DNA of 64,000 nt from a bacterium (GTDB lineage Bacteria > Verrucomicrobiota > Verrucomicrobiia > Limisphaerales > RI-55): positions 1-64,000 of the forward strand of contig WGOC01000003.1 in the NCBI GenBank assembly GCA_016124235.1, given 5' to 3'. Both the position numbers and the translations under genes were made by a program. Under the pieces are notes generated by a model, which was given only the letters and a program-made list of their open reading frames with translations, was not told the DNA's origin and searched no databases. Of the stretch, positions 33,845 through 43,000 are shown one piece after another. Within the stretch, counting starts at the first letter, position 1; the number at the start of each line of letters is the position of its first letter.

Positions 33845-34864
33845 ATGAGCAAACAATTCAAAGCCTACGCCGCGACCGCCAAGGGAGAACCACTCAGCCC
33901 GTTTGAATTTGATCCCGGTGAACTCCGGCCGGAGCAGGTTGAGGTCAAGGTCAGCCATTGCGGCATCTGTCATTCGGACTTGTCGATGATTGACAACGAT
34001 TGGGGATTCTCCGCGTATCCGTTTGTGCCGGGTCACGAAATCGTCGGTACCGTGGTGGCTGCCGGGGATCAGGTGAAGCGGGTCAAGGTGGGCGACCGCG
34101 TCGGCGTCGGTTGGTATTCGGGCAGTTGCATGGCCTGCCCGCAATGTCTGGCGGGTGATCACAACCTGTGCACCACCGCCGAGCAAACGATGATCGGCCG
34201 GCACGGTGGATTCGCCGATTATGTCCGCGCAAACTGGGAATGGGCCACGCCGATTCCGGCGGCGCTGGATCCGGTGAAGGTCGGTCCGCTGTTTTGTGGC
34301 GGAATCACGGTATTCAATCCGATCATTCAATGTCACGTGCAGCCGACGGATCGGGTGGGCGTGATCGGTATTGGCGGACTGGGCCACATGGCGCTGCAGT
34401 TTCTCAGCAAATGGGGTTGTGAAGTCGTGGCGTTCACTTCGAGCGCGGCGAAACGCGATGAGGCCCTCAAATTGGGCGCGCATCAGACGGTTAATTCCAA
34501 GGACTCCGACGAAATGGCGAAACTGGCTGGCTCCCTGGATTTCATTCTCGTGACCGCCAACGCGCCGTTGGATTGGCCGACGATCCTCGGTGCCCTGGGA
34601 CCGCGCGGTCGTTTGCACTTCGTGGGCGCTGTTTTGGAGCCGGTTCCCGTGGCGGCCTTTTCACTCATCATGGGGCAAAAGTCAGTTTCCGGTTCGCCGT
34701 TGGGCAGTCCGGCTACGACGGCCAAGATGCTCGACTTTTGTGCGCGCCACGAGATTGCGCCAATCATTGAGAAGTTTCCGATGTCCAAGGTGAACGATGC
34801 GCTGGAGCATTTGCGCGGTGGCAAGGCGCGGTATCGGATCGTATTGGAAAACGATATCCACTGA
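33845..34864 (+). CDS. Zinc-dependent alcohol/aldehyde dehydrogenase (YahK/Ahr type)
   Basis: The 339-residue medium-chain dehydrogenase reduces aldehydes or oxidises alcohols with NAD(P). Catalytic zinc ligands are C39 (GICHSD), H64/E65 (GHE) and C151 (LFCGG). The structural zinc is held by C95, C98, C101 and C109. The Rossmann motif GIGGLG is at 175-180, followed by SSAAKRDEALKLGA, which suggests NADPH use. ATG at 33845 is preferred over the TTG at 33770. Substrate cannot be told from sequence. Confidence 0.92.
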   Translation: MSKQFKAYAATAKGEPLSPFEFDPGELRPEQVEVKVSHCGICHSDLSMIDNDWGFSAYPFVPGHEIVGTVVAAGDQVKRVKVGDRVGVGWYSGSCMACPQCLAGDHNLCTTAEQTMIGRHGGFADYVRANWEWATPIPAALDPVKVGPLFCGGITVFNPIIQCHVQPTDRVGVIGIGGLGHMALQFLSKWGCEVVAFTSSAAKRDEALKLGAHQTVNSKDSDEMAKLAGSLDFILVTANAPLDWPTILGALGPRGRLHFVGAVLEPVPVAAFSLIMGQKSVSGSPLGSPATTAKMLDFCARHEIAPIIEKFPMSKVNDALEHLRGGKARYRIVLENDIH

Positions 34865-34950
34865 GCTGGGCCAAAAAATCCAAATCACGTTGGATCGCCG
34901 CGTTGGCGATGCAGCGACTCCGATAATCAGGCTCGACCGTTCGCCGAACC

Positions 34951-35316
34951 TCACGCTGCGGGAATCGCGTGAGTTTTGAGATCGTCAAGATCGACAAACT
35001 CCAGCGCGGAGATGTGACAGGCTTCGAGCACCACCGGTGGCGGGCATCCGGCATCCAGGGCTTCGCTCCAGCGTTCGACGCAGATGCACCAGTGATCGCC
35101 TTCCTGCAGCCCGGGAAATTCGAATTCGGGCCGGGGCGTTACGAGGTCGTTTCCGCGTTCCAGCGAGAACCGCAAAAATTCTCGCGTCATGCGTGCGCAA
35201 ACGGTGTGGAGTCCGCGGTCATCCGGGCCGGTTCGACAATAGCCATCGCGATAAAATCCCGTGGCGGGTTTGGAACAACAACCTTTCAACGCGGTACCAA
35301 GAACGTTCGTCAACAT
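34951..35316 (-). CDS. DUF2237 family protein
   Basis: The 121-residue protein matches the DUF2237 signature near the start: LKGCCSKPATGFYRDGYCRTGPDDRGLHTVCA. Later come GNDLVTPRPEFEFPGLQEGDHWCICVERWSEAL and APPVVLEACH-like text (here CPPPVVLEACH). Several conserved Cys are present. Function in the cell is unknown. It lies 27 bases downstream of the MscS gene on the same strand, so the two may be co-transcribed. Confidence 0.9.
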   Translation of the reverse strand: MLTNVLGTALKGCCSKPATGFYRDGYCRTGPDDRGLHTVCARMTREFLRFSLERGNDLVTPRPEFEFPGLQEGDHWCICVERWSEALDAGCPPPVVLEACHISALEFVDLDDLKTHAIPAA

Positions 35317-35343
35317 GGGGTGAAGTTATCAAATCGTTGGCAG

Positions 35344-36282
35344 TCACGCTTCAAATTTCGAGGCGGTGCCGCCGCCGGTGACCAGGGGCACAGACGGATG
35401 ATCCGTCGCGTCGGCAAAGCGGAATTCATCGAGGAAGCGACGGATGATCGCCTGTTCAACGCGTCCTTTTTTGCGCGCCGGTGCGGGCACGCGGAGTAGC
35501 ACTTTGACGATGCCCTGGTCGTGCAGGTAAAAGGTCACGCGCGGGTCGACCGACGGCGTATCGATCCAATGCTTCTTTTCCAGCGAAATCATGTGCTGCC
35601 GCGCCGCTTCGAGGAAGGGGGCGCATTCTTCGGCGGCAACGCGCAGGAGAATCGCCTCGGCCTGGCGCCAATCGTCGCGCACAGAAAGAGGGATGGTGAT
35701 AAAATGCACAATGTATTCGCCCATGTAGGTCTCGCTGATCACCGGATGCGTCAGCAGCAGGCTGTTGGGCAGGATCACCGTGCGGCCGGTGTATTGGCGG
35801 GTGTTCTGGCCGGGGCCGAGTTCGAGGATGGTTGTACCGAAGAGGTTTTGATCGATCACATCGCCGCGCAAATCATTGACCGAGATGCAATCGCCCACCG
35901 TGTAGGCATTCGTGCTGGCGCGAAAGAACGCCCCGCTGAAACACAGTAACAGTTCCTTGGTGGCAATCACAATGGCGACGGCAATTGCCGCCAGCGAAAG
36001 AGCCACGTGCCGCAATTCGCTGGCCCAAATAATGATCAAGCCAATGATCAACGCGAAGATGATGCTGTTTCGAATGTTGACCAGCCAACGTCGGCGATTC
36101 TCGACAGTGATCGATTGCCGCGAAACGATCAATCGCACCAACGCCGTGCGCAACAGAACGATGACAAGGACAAAAGCGAGCGACGCGATGGCGTGTTGCA
36201 TCCAGACTTCGCCCAGCGCGGTGTTCAACCAATCGCCCGATTGAGCCGCTGACGCCGCCGCCGACAAATTGGATTCGTTCAT
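35344..36282 (-). CDS. Mechanosensitive ion channel (MscS family)
   Basis: The 312-residue membrane protein has three hydrophobic segments (about residues 30-50, 68-88 and 90-112). They lead into an MscS-type pore and beta domain with NAYTVGDCISVNDLRGDVIDQNLFGTTILEL and GRTVILPNSLLLTHPVISE. The C-terminal cytoplasmic alpha/beta domain is also present. ATG at 36282 is preferred to a TTG 69 bases upstream. It would release solutes on osmotic downshock. Confidence 0.88.
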   Translation of the reverse strand: MNESNLSAAASAAQSGDWLNTALGEVWMQHAIASLAFVLVIVLLRTALVRLIVSRQSITVENRRRWLVNIRNSIIFALIIGLIIIWASELRHVALSLAAIAVAIVIATKELLLCFSGAFFRASTNAYTVGDCISVNDLRGDVIDQNLFGTTILELGPGQNTRQYTGRTVILPNSLLLTHPVISETYMGEYIVHFITIPLSVRDDWRQAEAILLRVAAEECAPFLEAARQHMISLEKKHWIDTPSVDPRVTFYLHDQGIVKVLLRVPAPARKKGRVEQAIIRRFLDEFRFADATDHPSVPLVTGGGTASKFEA

Positions 36283-36402
36283 GACTTCGCTCAGTGCTCC
36301 GCCAGCATCGGCGGAAAGCTGAGTAATGACGCGCCCGCTTGGAGATTTCAATCACGGCGTGTGAGAGAATTCGCCCCGGAAGACGAAACGCCTTTTCGTC
36401 GC

Positions 36403-37092
36403 TTACGCGACCATGGTGCCAAATTTGGCGCGCTCGCGAAGATGCGCGGCGAGATCAACGATCGTCTTGAGCACGACGAGCGCAGCCAGCCCGGCGGTCG
36501 GCGATTTAAAGGTCAGGATCAGGATGCCGCCCCCGAGGATCGTAACGTGGAGAATGATGACGCGGAGATACGGCTGATACATGAGCTGCGGTGGCGAGGT
36601 CCGACGATATTCGCCGCCCCGGAGGTAATTGGTGGTATACGAAACCCCGTGGCTGATCGCCAATCCCAGAATCGGCAGCAACAGATGGTTCTCAGAAATG
36701 GCTGGCAGGATCTGGTCGGCGCCCGCTCCACTGTGCGCGGCATTGCGGCCAAACAGGCCCACAACAAACACGCCGTGAACCAGTGTGAACATTCCATAAT
36801 GAACCGTGAAGAAGGCGGCGAAGAAGAACTTCCCCAAGATGTCGGCGGCACCGTGAACAGAGCAGGTGAGGATCTTCAACACGTTGAACAATCCGATTAC
36901 GACGTTCTCGGACCAGAACAACAACATCAACGGCAGGACTTCCCAGTGAAACAGAACGACGCAGAATAGCGGCACCGCATTTGCCGCGACCAGAGCAAGA
37001 ATCGAAGCGCGTCGCCAGATGGCTGGATTCAGGATTTGGGCGGCCAGTCCCTGGGATTGCATCGCGGTGGATGGCACCAAACTCGTGGGCAA
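36403..37092 (-). CDS. DUF6498-like integral membrane protein
   Basis: The 229-residue protein has about six hydrophobic segments: SILALVAANAVPLFCVVLF, PLMLLFWSENVVIGLFNVL, FFAAFFTVHYGMFTLVHGVFV, LLPILGLAISHGVSY, VIILHVTILGGGILIL, and GLAALVVLKTIVDL. The FWSENVVIGLFN plus HYGMFTLVHG pattern resembles DUF6498 proteins of unknown function. The alignment is from memory, so the family is tentative; coding status is strong. Confidence 0.8.
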   Translation of the reverse strand: MPTSLVPSTAMQSQGLAAQILNPAIWRRASILALVAANAVPLFCVVLFHWEVLPLMLLFWSENVVIGLFNVLKILTCSVHGAADILGKFFFAAFFTVHYGMFTLVHGVFVVGLFGRNAAHSGAGADQILPAISENHLLLPILGLAISHGVSYTTNYLRGGEYRRTSPPQLMYQPYLRVIILHVTILGGGILILTFKSPTAGLAALVVLKTIVDLAAHLRERAKFGTMVA

Positions 37093-37129
37093 ATTTCAAC
37101 GCGACACTGCGCCTCCCCGAAATAATTTC

Positions 37130-37549
37130 TCACCGCATGCTGTCGCGGAACGACAGGAGAAGCTTGTGAGCCACCGACGGATTTTTGATGAATTCCGGAG
37201 CCAGCAGGGAATCGTGCAGAAAGTTGCTGAAACCATCCGGCCGCGGCGATCCCGGTTCATCAAGGTTTTGATAACCCATTGCCCATTCGTTGAACTGCCG
37301 TTCTTTCAACGGAGCCTTTCGCAGCACGAGCAGGCCGCGGTGGCGAGGATCGCCTTCTATTTTGTTTTGCAGAGCGAGCACGGATTCCTCGGGCCCTTCC
37401 AGAACCTGCATGAAATTACCGCCCTTATAGAGCAACATGCCCGTGATGCCGATCTTGGCATTATTTCTTCGGCTCGCGGCCAGAATATCATCGAGGTCAG
37501 CAGTGGTGAGTTGTCCGGTGGCGGAACTAACGTAAACCAAATAAATCAT
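37130..37549 (-). CDS. BLUF-domain blue-light sensor
   Basis: The 139-residue protein is a stand-alone BLUF domain binding FAD. The photocycle residues are visible: Tyr6 (VYVSS), Asn30 (RRNNAKIGITGMLLY), Gln48 (GNFMQVLEG), and Trp89/Met91 (NEWAMGY). The C-terminal ~40 residues (GFSNFLHDSL to the end) are the short capping helices. No output domain is attached, so signalling must be to a partner. The ATG at 37549 is chosen over an upstream in-frame ATG at 37672. It is divergent from the MFS gene. Confidence 0.92.
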   Translation of the reverse strand: MIYLVYVSSATGQLTTADLDDILAASRRNNAKIGITGMLLYKGGNFMQVLEGPEESVLALQNKIEGDPRHRGLLVLRKAPLKERQFNEWAMGYQNLDEPGSPRPDGFSNFLHDSLLAPEFIKNPSVAHKLLLSFRDSMR

Positions 37550-37778
37550 CGTATCCGTTGTTGAGGTTCGATTCCTAGTCAGACCCTTTCGGCAGATTTG
37601 TCGAGGGCTTAACCAAAAAGTGCCATTGGCCACATGTTTTGTCGGTGGTCGGAGTGCCAATTCGCTCGGCATTGCAAAGTGTGTGCCGGGTTCTGCCTTT
37701 CCGCATGGGATTCATCGCCCTGTTTGTCTCCAGTTAAGCTTTGGCGCGCGGCAATGTCGTCCCTATTCTCGCTGCTCC

Positions 37779-39008
37779 ATGTCCGAGACTGGACGCACCG
37801 AACTCACATTTCACTACGAACGCTTTCGGGCCGTTACCGCGGGTATCATCGAAACTGCCGGGACGACGTTCCTGTTGCTGATTGCCGTTCGCTGGTTCGA
37901 GGCGGGGGCGATCGCCAAGTCGTTGATCGCGGCCGGAACGAGCTTTGGCATGCTCTCGTCCCCGTTGGTGGTGTCATTGGTGTCCCATCGTCAATGGCCG
38001 GCGTCGCGGGCTGCGGCCTGGGTGTTTGCGATCGGCTCTGTTGGCTTCGTGGCGGCGGCTGCTTTCCCGGTGTTACCAATTTTCGTCGGGCTGGGCGCAC
38101 TCGCGATGGCGTGCTCATCCGCGGTGTTGCCCCTGTTGACCCAGATTTATCAGGACAACTACCCGGCAAAACGTCGTGGCCGGCTCTTTTCGCGCACCTT
38201 CGTCATCCGCATCGCAACATCGGTCGGATTCAGCTATCTCGCCGGCGGTTTTCTGGGCGATCACCTGACGTGGTTTCGCTGGTTACTGGTGTTCTTTGCC
38301 ACAGCATTTGCCGGGGCCGGTTGGTGTCTGTGGCGGATTCCGTCGCGCCCCATCGCCAACGACCGCGGTTCGCATCCATTGCGGGCATTGCGCGTAGCGA
38401 ATCAGGATGCGCTTTTCCGACGCACCTTGATCAGCTGGATGATTCTCGGCTTTGCGAACCTGATGATGCTGCCGTTGCGCGTCGAGTATCTTGCCAATCG
38501 CGCTCACGGTCTGGTGTTGACCGTGGCGACCGTGACCTTGCTCGCGGAAGTCATTCCCAACCTGGCTCGCCTGTGCATGAGTGCGGTGTGGGGCTGGTTG
38601 TTCGATCACATGAACTTCTTTGCGTTGCGCGCGATTTTGAATCTCGGGTTTGCGATCGGCATCGTGACATTTTTTGTGGGCGAATCGCGACTCGGTCTGG
38701 TGATTGGCGCGATTGTTTACGGAATGTCGCGGGCGGGTGGTGACGTGGCGTGGAGCCTTTGGGTGACCAAGCTGGCGCCGCCGGATCGCGTGGCGGATTA
38801 CATGTCGGTGCACACGTTTCTCACCGGCGTGCGTGGTGTGGTGGCGCCCATTGTGGGATTTCAAGCACTGCGATATTTTTCGCTCGAATCGATGGGATGG
38901 TTCAGCGCGGCGTTGATTGTGATCGCTACGGCCATGCTGCTGCCGGAGATCAAAACGTTTCAAAAAGTCCGCGAAGGCCAGCCACTGGTCGAGGAAGTTT
39001 CAGAGTAG
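37779..39008 (+). CDS. Major facilitator superfamily permease
   Basis: The 409-residue membrane protein has about twelve hydrophobic segments and an MFS-like loop after helix 2 and helix 8 (NYPAKRRGRLFSRTFVIRIATSVGFSY; YGMSRAGGDVAWSLWVTKLAPPDRVADYMSVHTFLTGVRGVVAPIVGF). The substrate is not evident. ATG at 37779 is chosen. The 229-bp gap to the divergent BLUF gene could hold both promoters. Confidence 0.85.
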   Translation: MSETGRTELTFHYERFRAVTAGIIETAGTTFLLLIAVRWFEAGAIAKSLIAAGTSFGMLSSPLVVSLVSHRQWPASRAAAWVFAIGSVGFVAAAAFPVLPIFVGLGALAMACSSAVLPLLTQIYQDNYPAKRRGRLFSRTFVIRIATSVGFSYLAGGFLGDHLTWFRWLLVFFATAFAGAGWCLWRIPSRPIANDRGSHPLRALRVANQDALFRRTLISWMILGFANLMMLPLRVEYLANRAHGLVLTVATVTLLAEVIPNLARLCMSAVWGWLFDHMNFFALRAILNLGFAIGIVTFFVGESRLGLVIGAIVYGMSRAGGDVAWSLWVTKLAPPDRVADYMSVHTFLTGVRGVVAPIVGFQALRYFSLESMGWFSAALIVIATAMLLPEIKTFQKVREGQPLVEEVSE

Positions 39009-39058
39009 CGGGAAAGCCGGCTTCCAACAAAGTGAGGTATCGAAAATTCGGACCAAAA

Positions 39059-39078
39059 CCAGCCATGCAAAAGGCTGG
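39059..39078 (+). terminator. Possible stem-loop after the MFS gene
   Basis: CCAGCC and GGCTGG form a six-pair stem around an eight-base loop, 50 bases after the permease stop. No U-run follows (CCCTCTGG), so a rho-independent function is doubtful. Confidence 0.35.
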
Positions 39079-39210
39079 CCCTCTGGCCCCCGATCTTGTC
39101 CGATGGTGTTGTTTGTCGTAATCCCGATTGCCTTGGACAATCGCGCTCTGCTAGCGTGCCGTTGTTCAGAGTCCCAAATTGACTGAAAGAAACCGGAAAC
39201 GCGCGGGTTT

Positions 39211-39879
39211 ATGTCTGGAGAGACATGCCAAATGAAAGCGGCCGCGGACAACTTCGCCGGAGGTGGGCTCATCCCCACGCGCAGCACGCTGTTGAGTCGG
39301 CTCAAGGATCTGGACGACAACCATACCTGGCGCCATTTCTTCGAAACCTACTGGAAACTCATTTACGGCGTGGCCCTGAAGGCGGGCTTGCGCGATGTCG
39401 AAGCCCAGGAAGTGGTCCAGGAAACCGTCATCGCCGTCTCGCGCAACATCGGCAACTTTGAATACGACCGTGCTAGGTGTTCGTTCAAGAGCTGGCTGCT
39501 GACGGTGACCCGATCCCGCATTTCCAATCAGTTTCGGCGCCGTCGCAAACATGCCCCGGTGCTCGATAATGGCGACGGCACCAGCGGAACGGCGCTTCTC
39601 GAACAACTCCCCGACGAACGGCACAATGGACTCAGCCATCTCTGGGACGAGGAATGGGACCGCAACCTCATGGACGCCGCGATCGAGCGGGTGAAGAAGC
39701 AGGTGCCGGCCGAGCAGTTTCAGATGTTTGATTTTTATGTCCTCCGGGAATGGCCGGCGGAAAAGGTGGCCAGGACCCTGGGCGTTTCCGCCGCGCGCGT
39801 GTATCTCGCCAAACACCGGGTGGGCAAACGAGTCCAGTTGGAACTCAAGCAAATCGAAAAGGAACAGGAATGGCGGTGA
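39211..39879 (+). CDS. ECF-type RNA polymerase sigma factor
   Basis: The 222-residue sigma factor has region 2 around HTWRHFFETYWKLIYGVALKAGLRDVEAQEVVQETVIAV and FKSWLLTVTRSRISNQFRRRRK. Region 4 is around FQMFDFYVLREWPAEKVARTLGVSAARVYLAKHRV. This variant resembles the ECF groups of planctomycetes and verrucomicrobia that sit beside Ser/Thr kinases. The kinase/WD40 gene follows, with a small coupled ORF between. No anti-sigma factor with a zinc motif is seen. The ATG at 39211 is used; one at 39232 is also possible. Confidence 0.9.
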   Translation: MSGETCQMKAAADNFAGGGLIPTRSTLLSRLKDLDDNHTWRHFFETYWKLIYGVALKAGLRDVEAQEVVQETVIAVSRNIGNFEYDRARCSFKSWLLTVTRSRISNQFRRRRKHAPVLDNGDGTSGTALLEQLPDERHNGLSHLWDEEWDRNLMDAAIERVKKQVPAEQFQMFDFYVLREWPAEKVARTLGVSAARVYLAKHRVGKRVQLELKQIEKEQEWR

Positions 39880-40055
39880 AACAATTCTTCATCCGACTTT
39901 GTTGCCTGGAAATCTGGCTGCAACTGCGCTTCGGCCGACGGCAGGCCCGGCCGGTCCGCCGCTATCGGCCCACTTCACGGAATCGGCTCGGCAATGTTCG
40001 CAACGAATTATTGCATCACCTCGCTGACACCTTTTCTCCCGATCGAACCTCATGA
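39870..40055 (+). CDS. Small coupled ORF between sigma factor and kinase
   Basis: The 61-residue frame starts inside the sigma-factor 3' end (overlap of ten bases) and stops overlapping the kinase ATG by four. A hydrophobic start (FFIRLCCLEIWLQL) is followed by a very basic Arg-rich section (RFGRRQARPVRRYRP) and a short acidic end. Translational coupling on both sides suggests it is real or serves to couple translation of the kinase. No family recognised. Confidence 0.5.
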   Translation: MAVKQFFIRLCCLEIWLQLRFGRRQARPVRRYRPTSRNRLGNVRNELLHHLADTFSPDRTS

Positions 40056-43000
40056 AGCCAGCGGATTCAACCAATCCAGTTTCAGGCATCCGGTTTGAGG
40101 AACCGCTGCCGCCGCCGTCGGTGCCCGATCACGAATTGATCCGGTGCGTGGGCCGGGGGAGCTACGGGGAAGTGTGGCTGGCGCGCAATGTCATGGGCAC
40201 CTACCGCGCGGTGAAGGTGGTCCATCGGGCGAGCTTCCGGGACGATCACCCCTTCGAGCGCGAATACGCCGGACTCAAACGCTTTGAACCGGTCTCCCGC
40301 TCGCACGACAGTCAGGTGGACATCCTGCACATGGGCCGTTCCGAGGACAGCTTTTACTACGTCATGGAACTGGCCGATGACGAGATCACCGGCCCGGAGA
40401 TCGACCCGGACAATTACCGACCCAAAACCCTGCGAGGCTCGCACGAAGGCCACATCCAATACACTGCCGACGAAACGTTGGAGATCGGCCTGGCCCTCAC
40501 CACCGCACTCGAACATCTACACAAACACGGGCTTGTGCACCGGGACATCAAACCGTCGAACGTGATCTTCGTGAACGGCATCCCGAAACTGGCGGACATC
40601 GGGTTGGTGAGCAGCGTGGATGCGACGCGCTCGTTCGTGGGAACGGAAGGCTTTGTGCCGCCCGAAGGGCCGGGAGCGCCGACCGGCGACCTCTACAGCC
40701 TGGGTAAGGTGTTGTATGAACTCTGCACCGGCCGGGATCGCAAGGACTACCCGGAACTGCCGACGGCCATCGCCGAACTGCCCGACCGCGAACGCTTGCT
40801 GGAACTGAACGCCATCATTGCCAAGGCCTGCCGCGAGAGTCCGAAGGACCGGTATCAAACGGCAACGGCGATGAAGCAGGACCTGCTGCTGATGCAAAGC
40901 GGCAAGTCCGTGCGCCGGATGCAAAAGCTGGAGCAACGGCTCGTGCAGGTGAGGCAACTGGGCATCGCCGCCACGGTGATCATCCTGCTCGCCACCAGCG
41001 CCTATTTGTTTCAGCGCCAACAGACCGCCGAGGCCAAGCGACTGGCCGACGAGAACATCAAACTGGCCGATGAGAGTCAGCGTAATGCGAACGCGAGCCA
41101 GAAGAATGCAAAGGAGAGCAATGACAATTTAGTGCGCCTGCTGGTGGCCAATGGGAATCGTCTGGTGGAAAGTGGCGATTTTGCCAACTCGCTTCCTTGG
41201 TTTGCCGAGGCATTGAAGCGCGTTCAAGGCGACAAGGAACGCGAGGAGATGCATCGCATCCGGATTGATTCGGTGGTCAAACAGTTTCCGCGCCCTGTTC
41301 AGATTATCAAGCACGCGGCAGGTGTCGGGTGGTGCGAATTCAGCCCGGATGGGCACCGGCTTGCGACGGCAAGCAACGACCATACGGCGCGGGTGTGGGA
41401 CGTGGCCACCGGCCAACCCGTCACGCCTCCGCTCAAACACGATGACGTGGTGAGGTCGATCGTCTTCAGTCCGGACGGGTCTCGCGTCGCTACCGCTTCA
41501 CGCGACAAGACTGTGCGAGTGTGGGATGCCTCCACAGGAGAATCGGTGCTGGCCCCATTAGTTCATGACGAACCGGTTGTCGGGGCAACTTACAGTCGCG
41601 ACGGCAGTTGGCTTTTAACCACGTCAATCGGAGGACCCGCCCGGCTATGGGACGCCACGACAGGTAAACGGTTGGGCTTGGACATGGGGTCGAACGTCCT
41701 GTCCGCCTGCTTCAGTCCGGATGGCAGCCGGATACTTACAGGAATGAAGGACGGTACCGCAACAATATCGAAAGCCACAAATGGAGTGCAGGAAGTTTCG
41801 GTATTCGCCGGGAGCTACGTCAATGCGGCGGCATTTAGCCCGGATGGCCGTAGCTTCGTCACCGGATCGGGGATTCCCTCCGCCGACCTGACCTACACCC
41901 AGCTGCGGCCGGCGGGATTTGCCCGTGTCTGGAAGTCAACCGACGGAACGCCTGTGACGGGCGAATTGCCCCACCATTCAGCCGTAACCCGTACTTGTTT
42001 CAATCGTGATGGCAACCGAATCATCACCTCTGAAGTCTTCTTTCCAGACGGAGATTCGACCCATATTTGGGACGCGCGGACGGGAAAGCAAGTAGGCGGG
42101 AATCGAGCGGCCGCGATGGGGTTCGGAAACAATGCTCTTAGTCCGGAAGGCTCGCGCCTCGCCACATGTTCCGACTTTGCAGGGAACCCTCCCCGGGTTT
42201 GGGATGCGGAAACACTGTCTCCCGTGTGCCCGCCCTTGCCACAAGCTGGCTGGGGTCTGCACGTGGCGTTCAGTCCGGATGGCCGCCTCTTGGCAACCGC
42301 CAGTGAAGACTCAATCGTTCGAATCTGGGACCTCGCAAACGATGGCGGATCGAACCAGGTTCTTCGCGGACAAGTAGGAGAAAAGGAACAGGATGAATAC
42401 CTTTTGAAGGATGCCCGGTTCAGCCCGGATGGCCGCAACATCCTTGTAGGATACCTGGGGGCGGCGCACAATGGCAGCGCCCGGCTCTGGGATTCCGCCA
42501 CAGGAAAGCAGATTCTGCCGAAGATGCGATACTCTTCCGGGTGCGTCGGGCTCATCGAGTTTGCTCCGGATGGGAAGAAGTTTCTCCTCGCTCCTCCATA
42601 CAGAATTTATGGTACCAACGTTTCCGTCTGGGATGCGGCCACTGGTAAAATGTGCTTCGAACTGAACCATTCAGATGCTATCTGGTTCGCGACTTTCAGT
42701 CCCGATGGGCGGCATCTGGCAACAGCGAGTCATGACAAAACCGCCCGTGTTTGGGACGCAACAACGGGGCGAGCGGTGGGCCCGGAATTACGTCACGATT
42801 CCCTGGTTTGGCACACATGTTTTGCTCCGGATTCCCGGCGACTGCTGACGATTGACTGGACAGACGATAATCGGGGTTCCGTGCATGTCTGGGATTGGTC
42901 GGCAGGGCGCGAATTGGTTCCTGCACTCCGACAGGAGAGAGGCCCAATATTGTTCGCCATATTCAGCCCGGACGGAAACAGGATCATAACCGTTGGTGCC

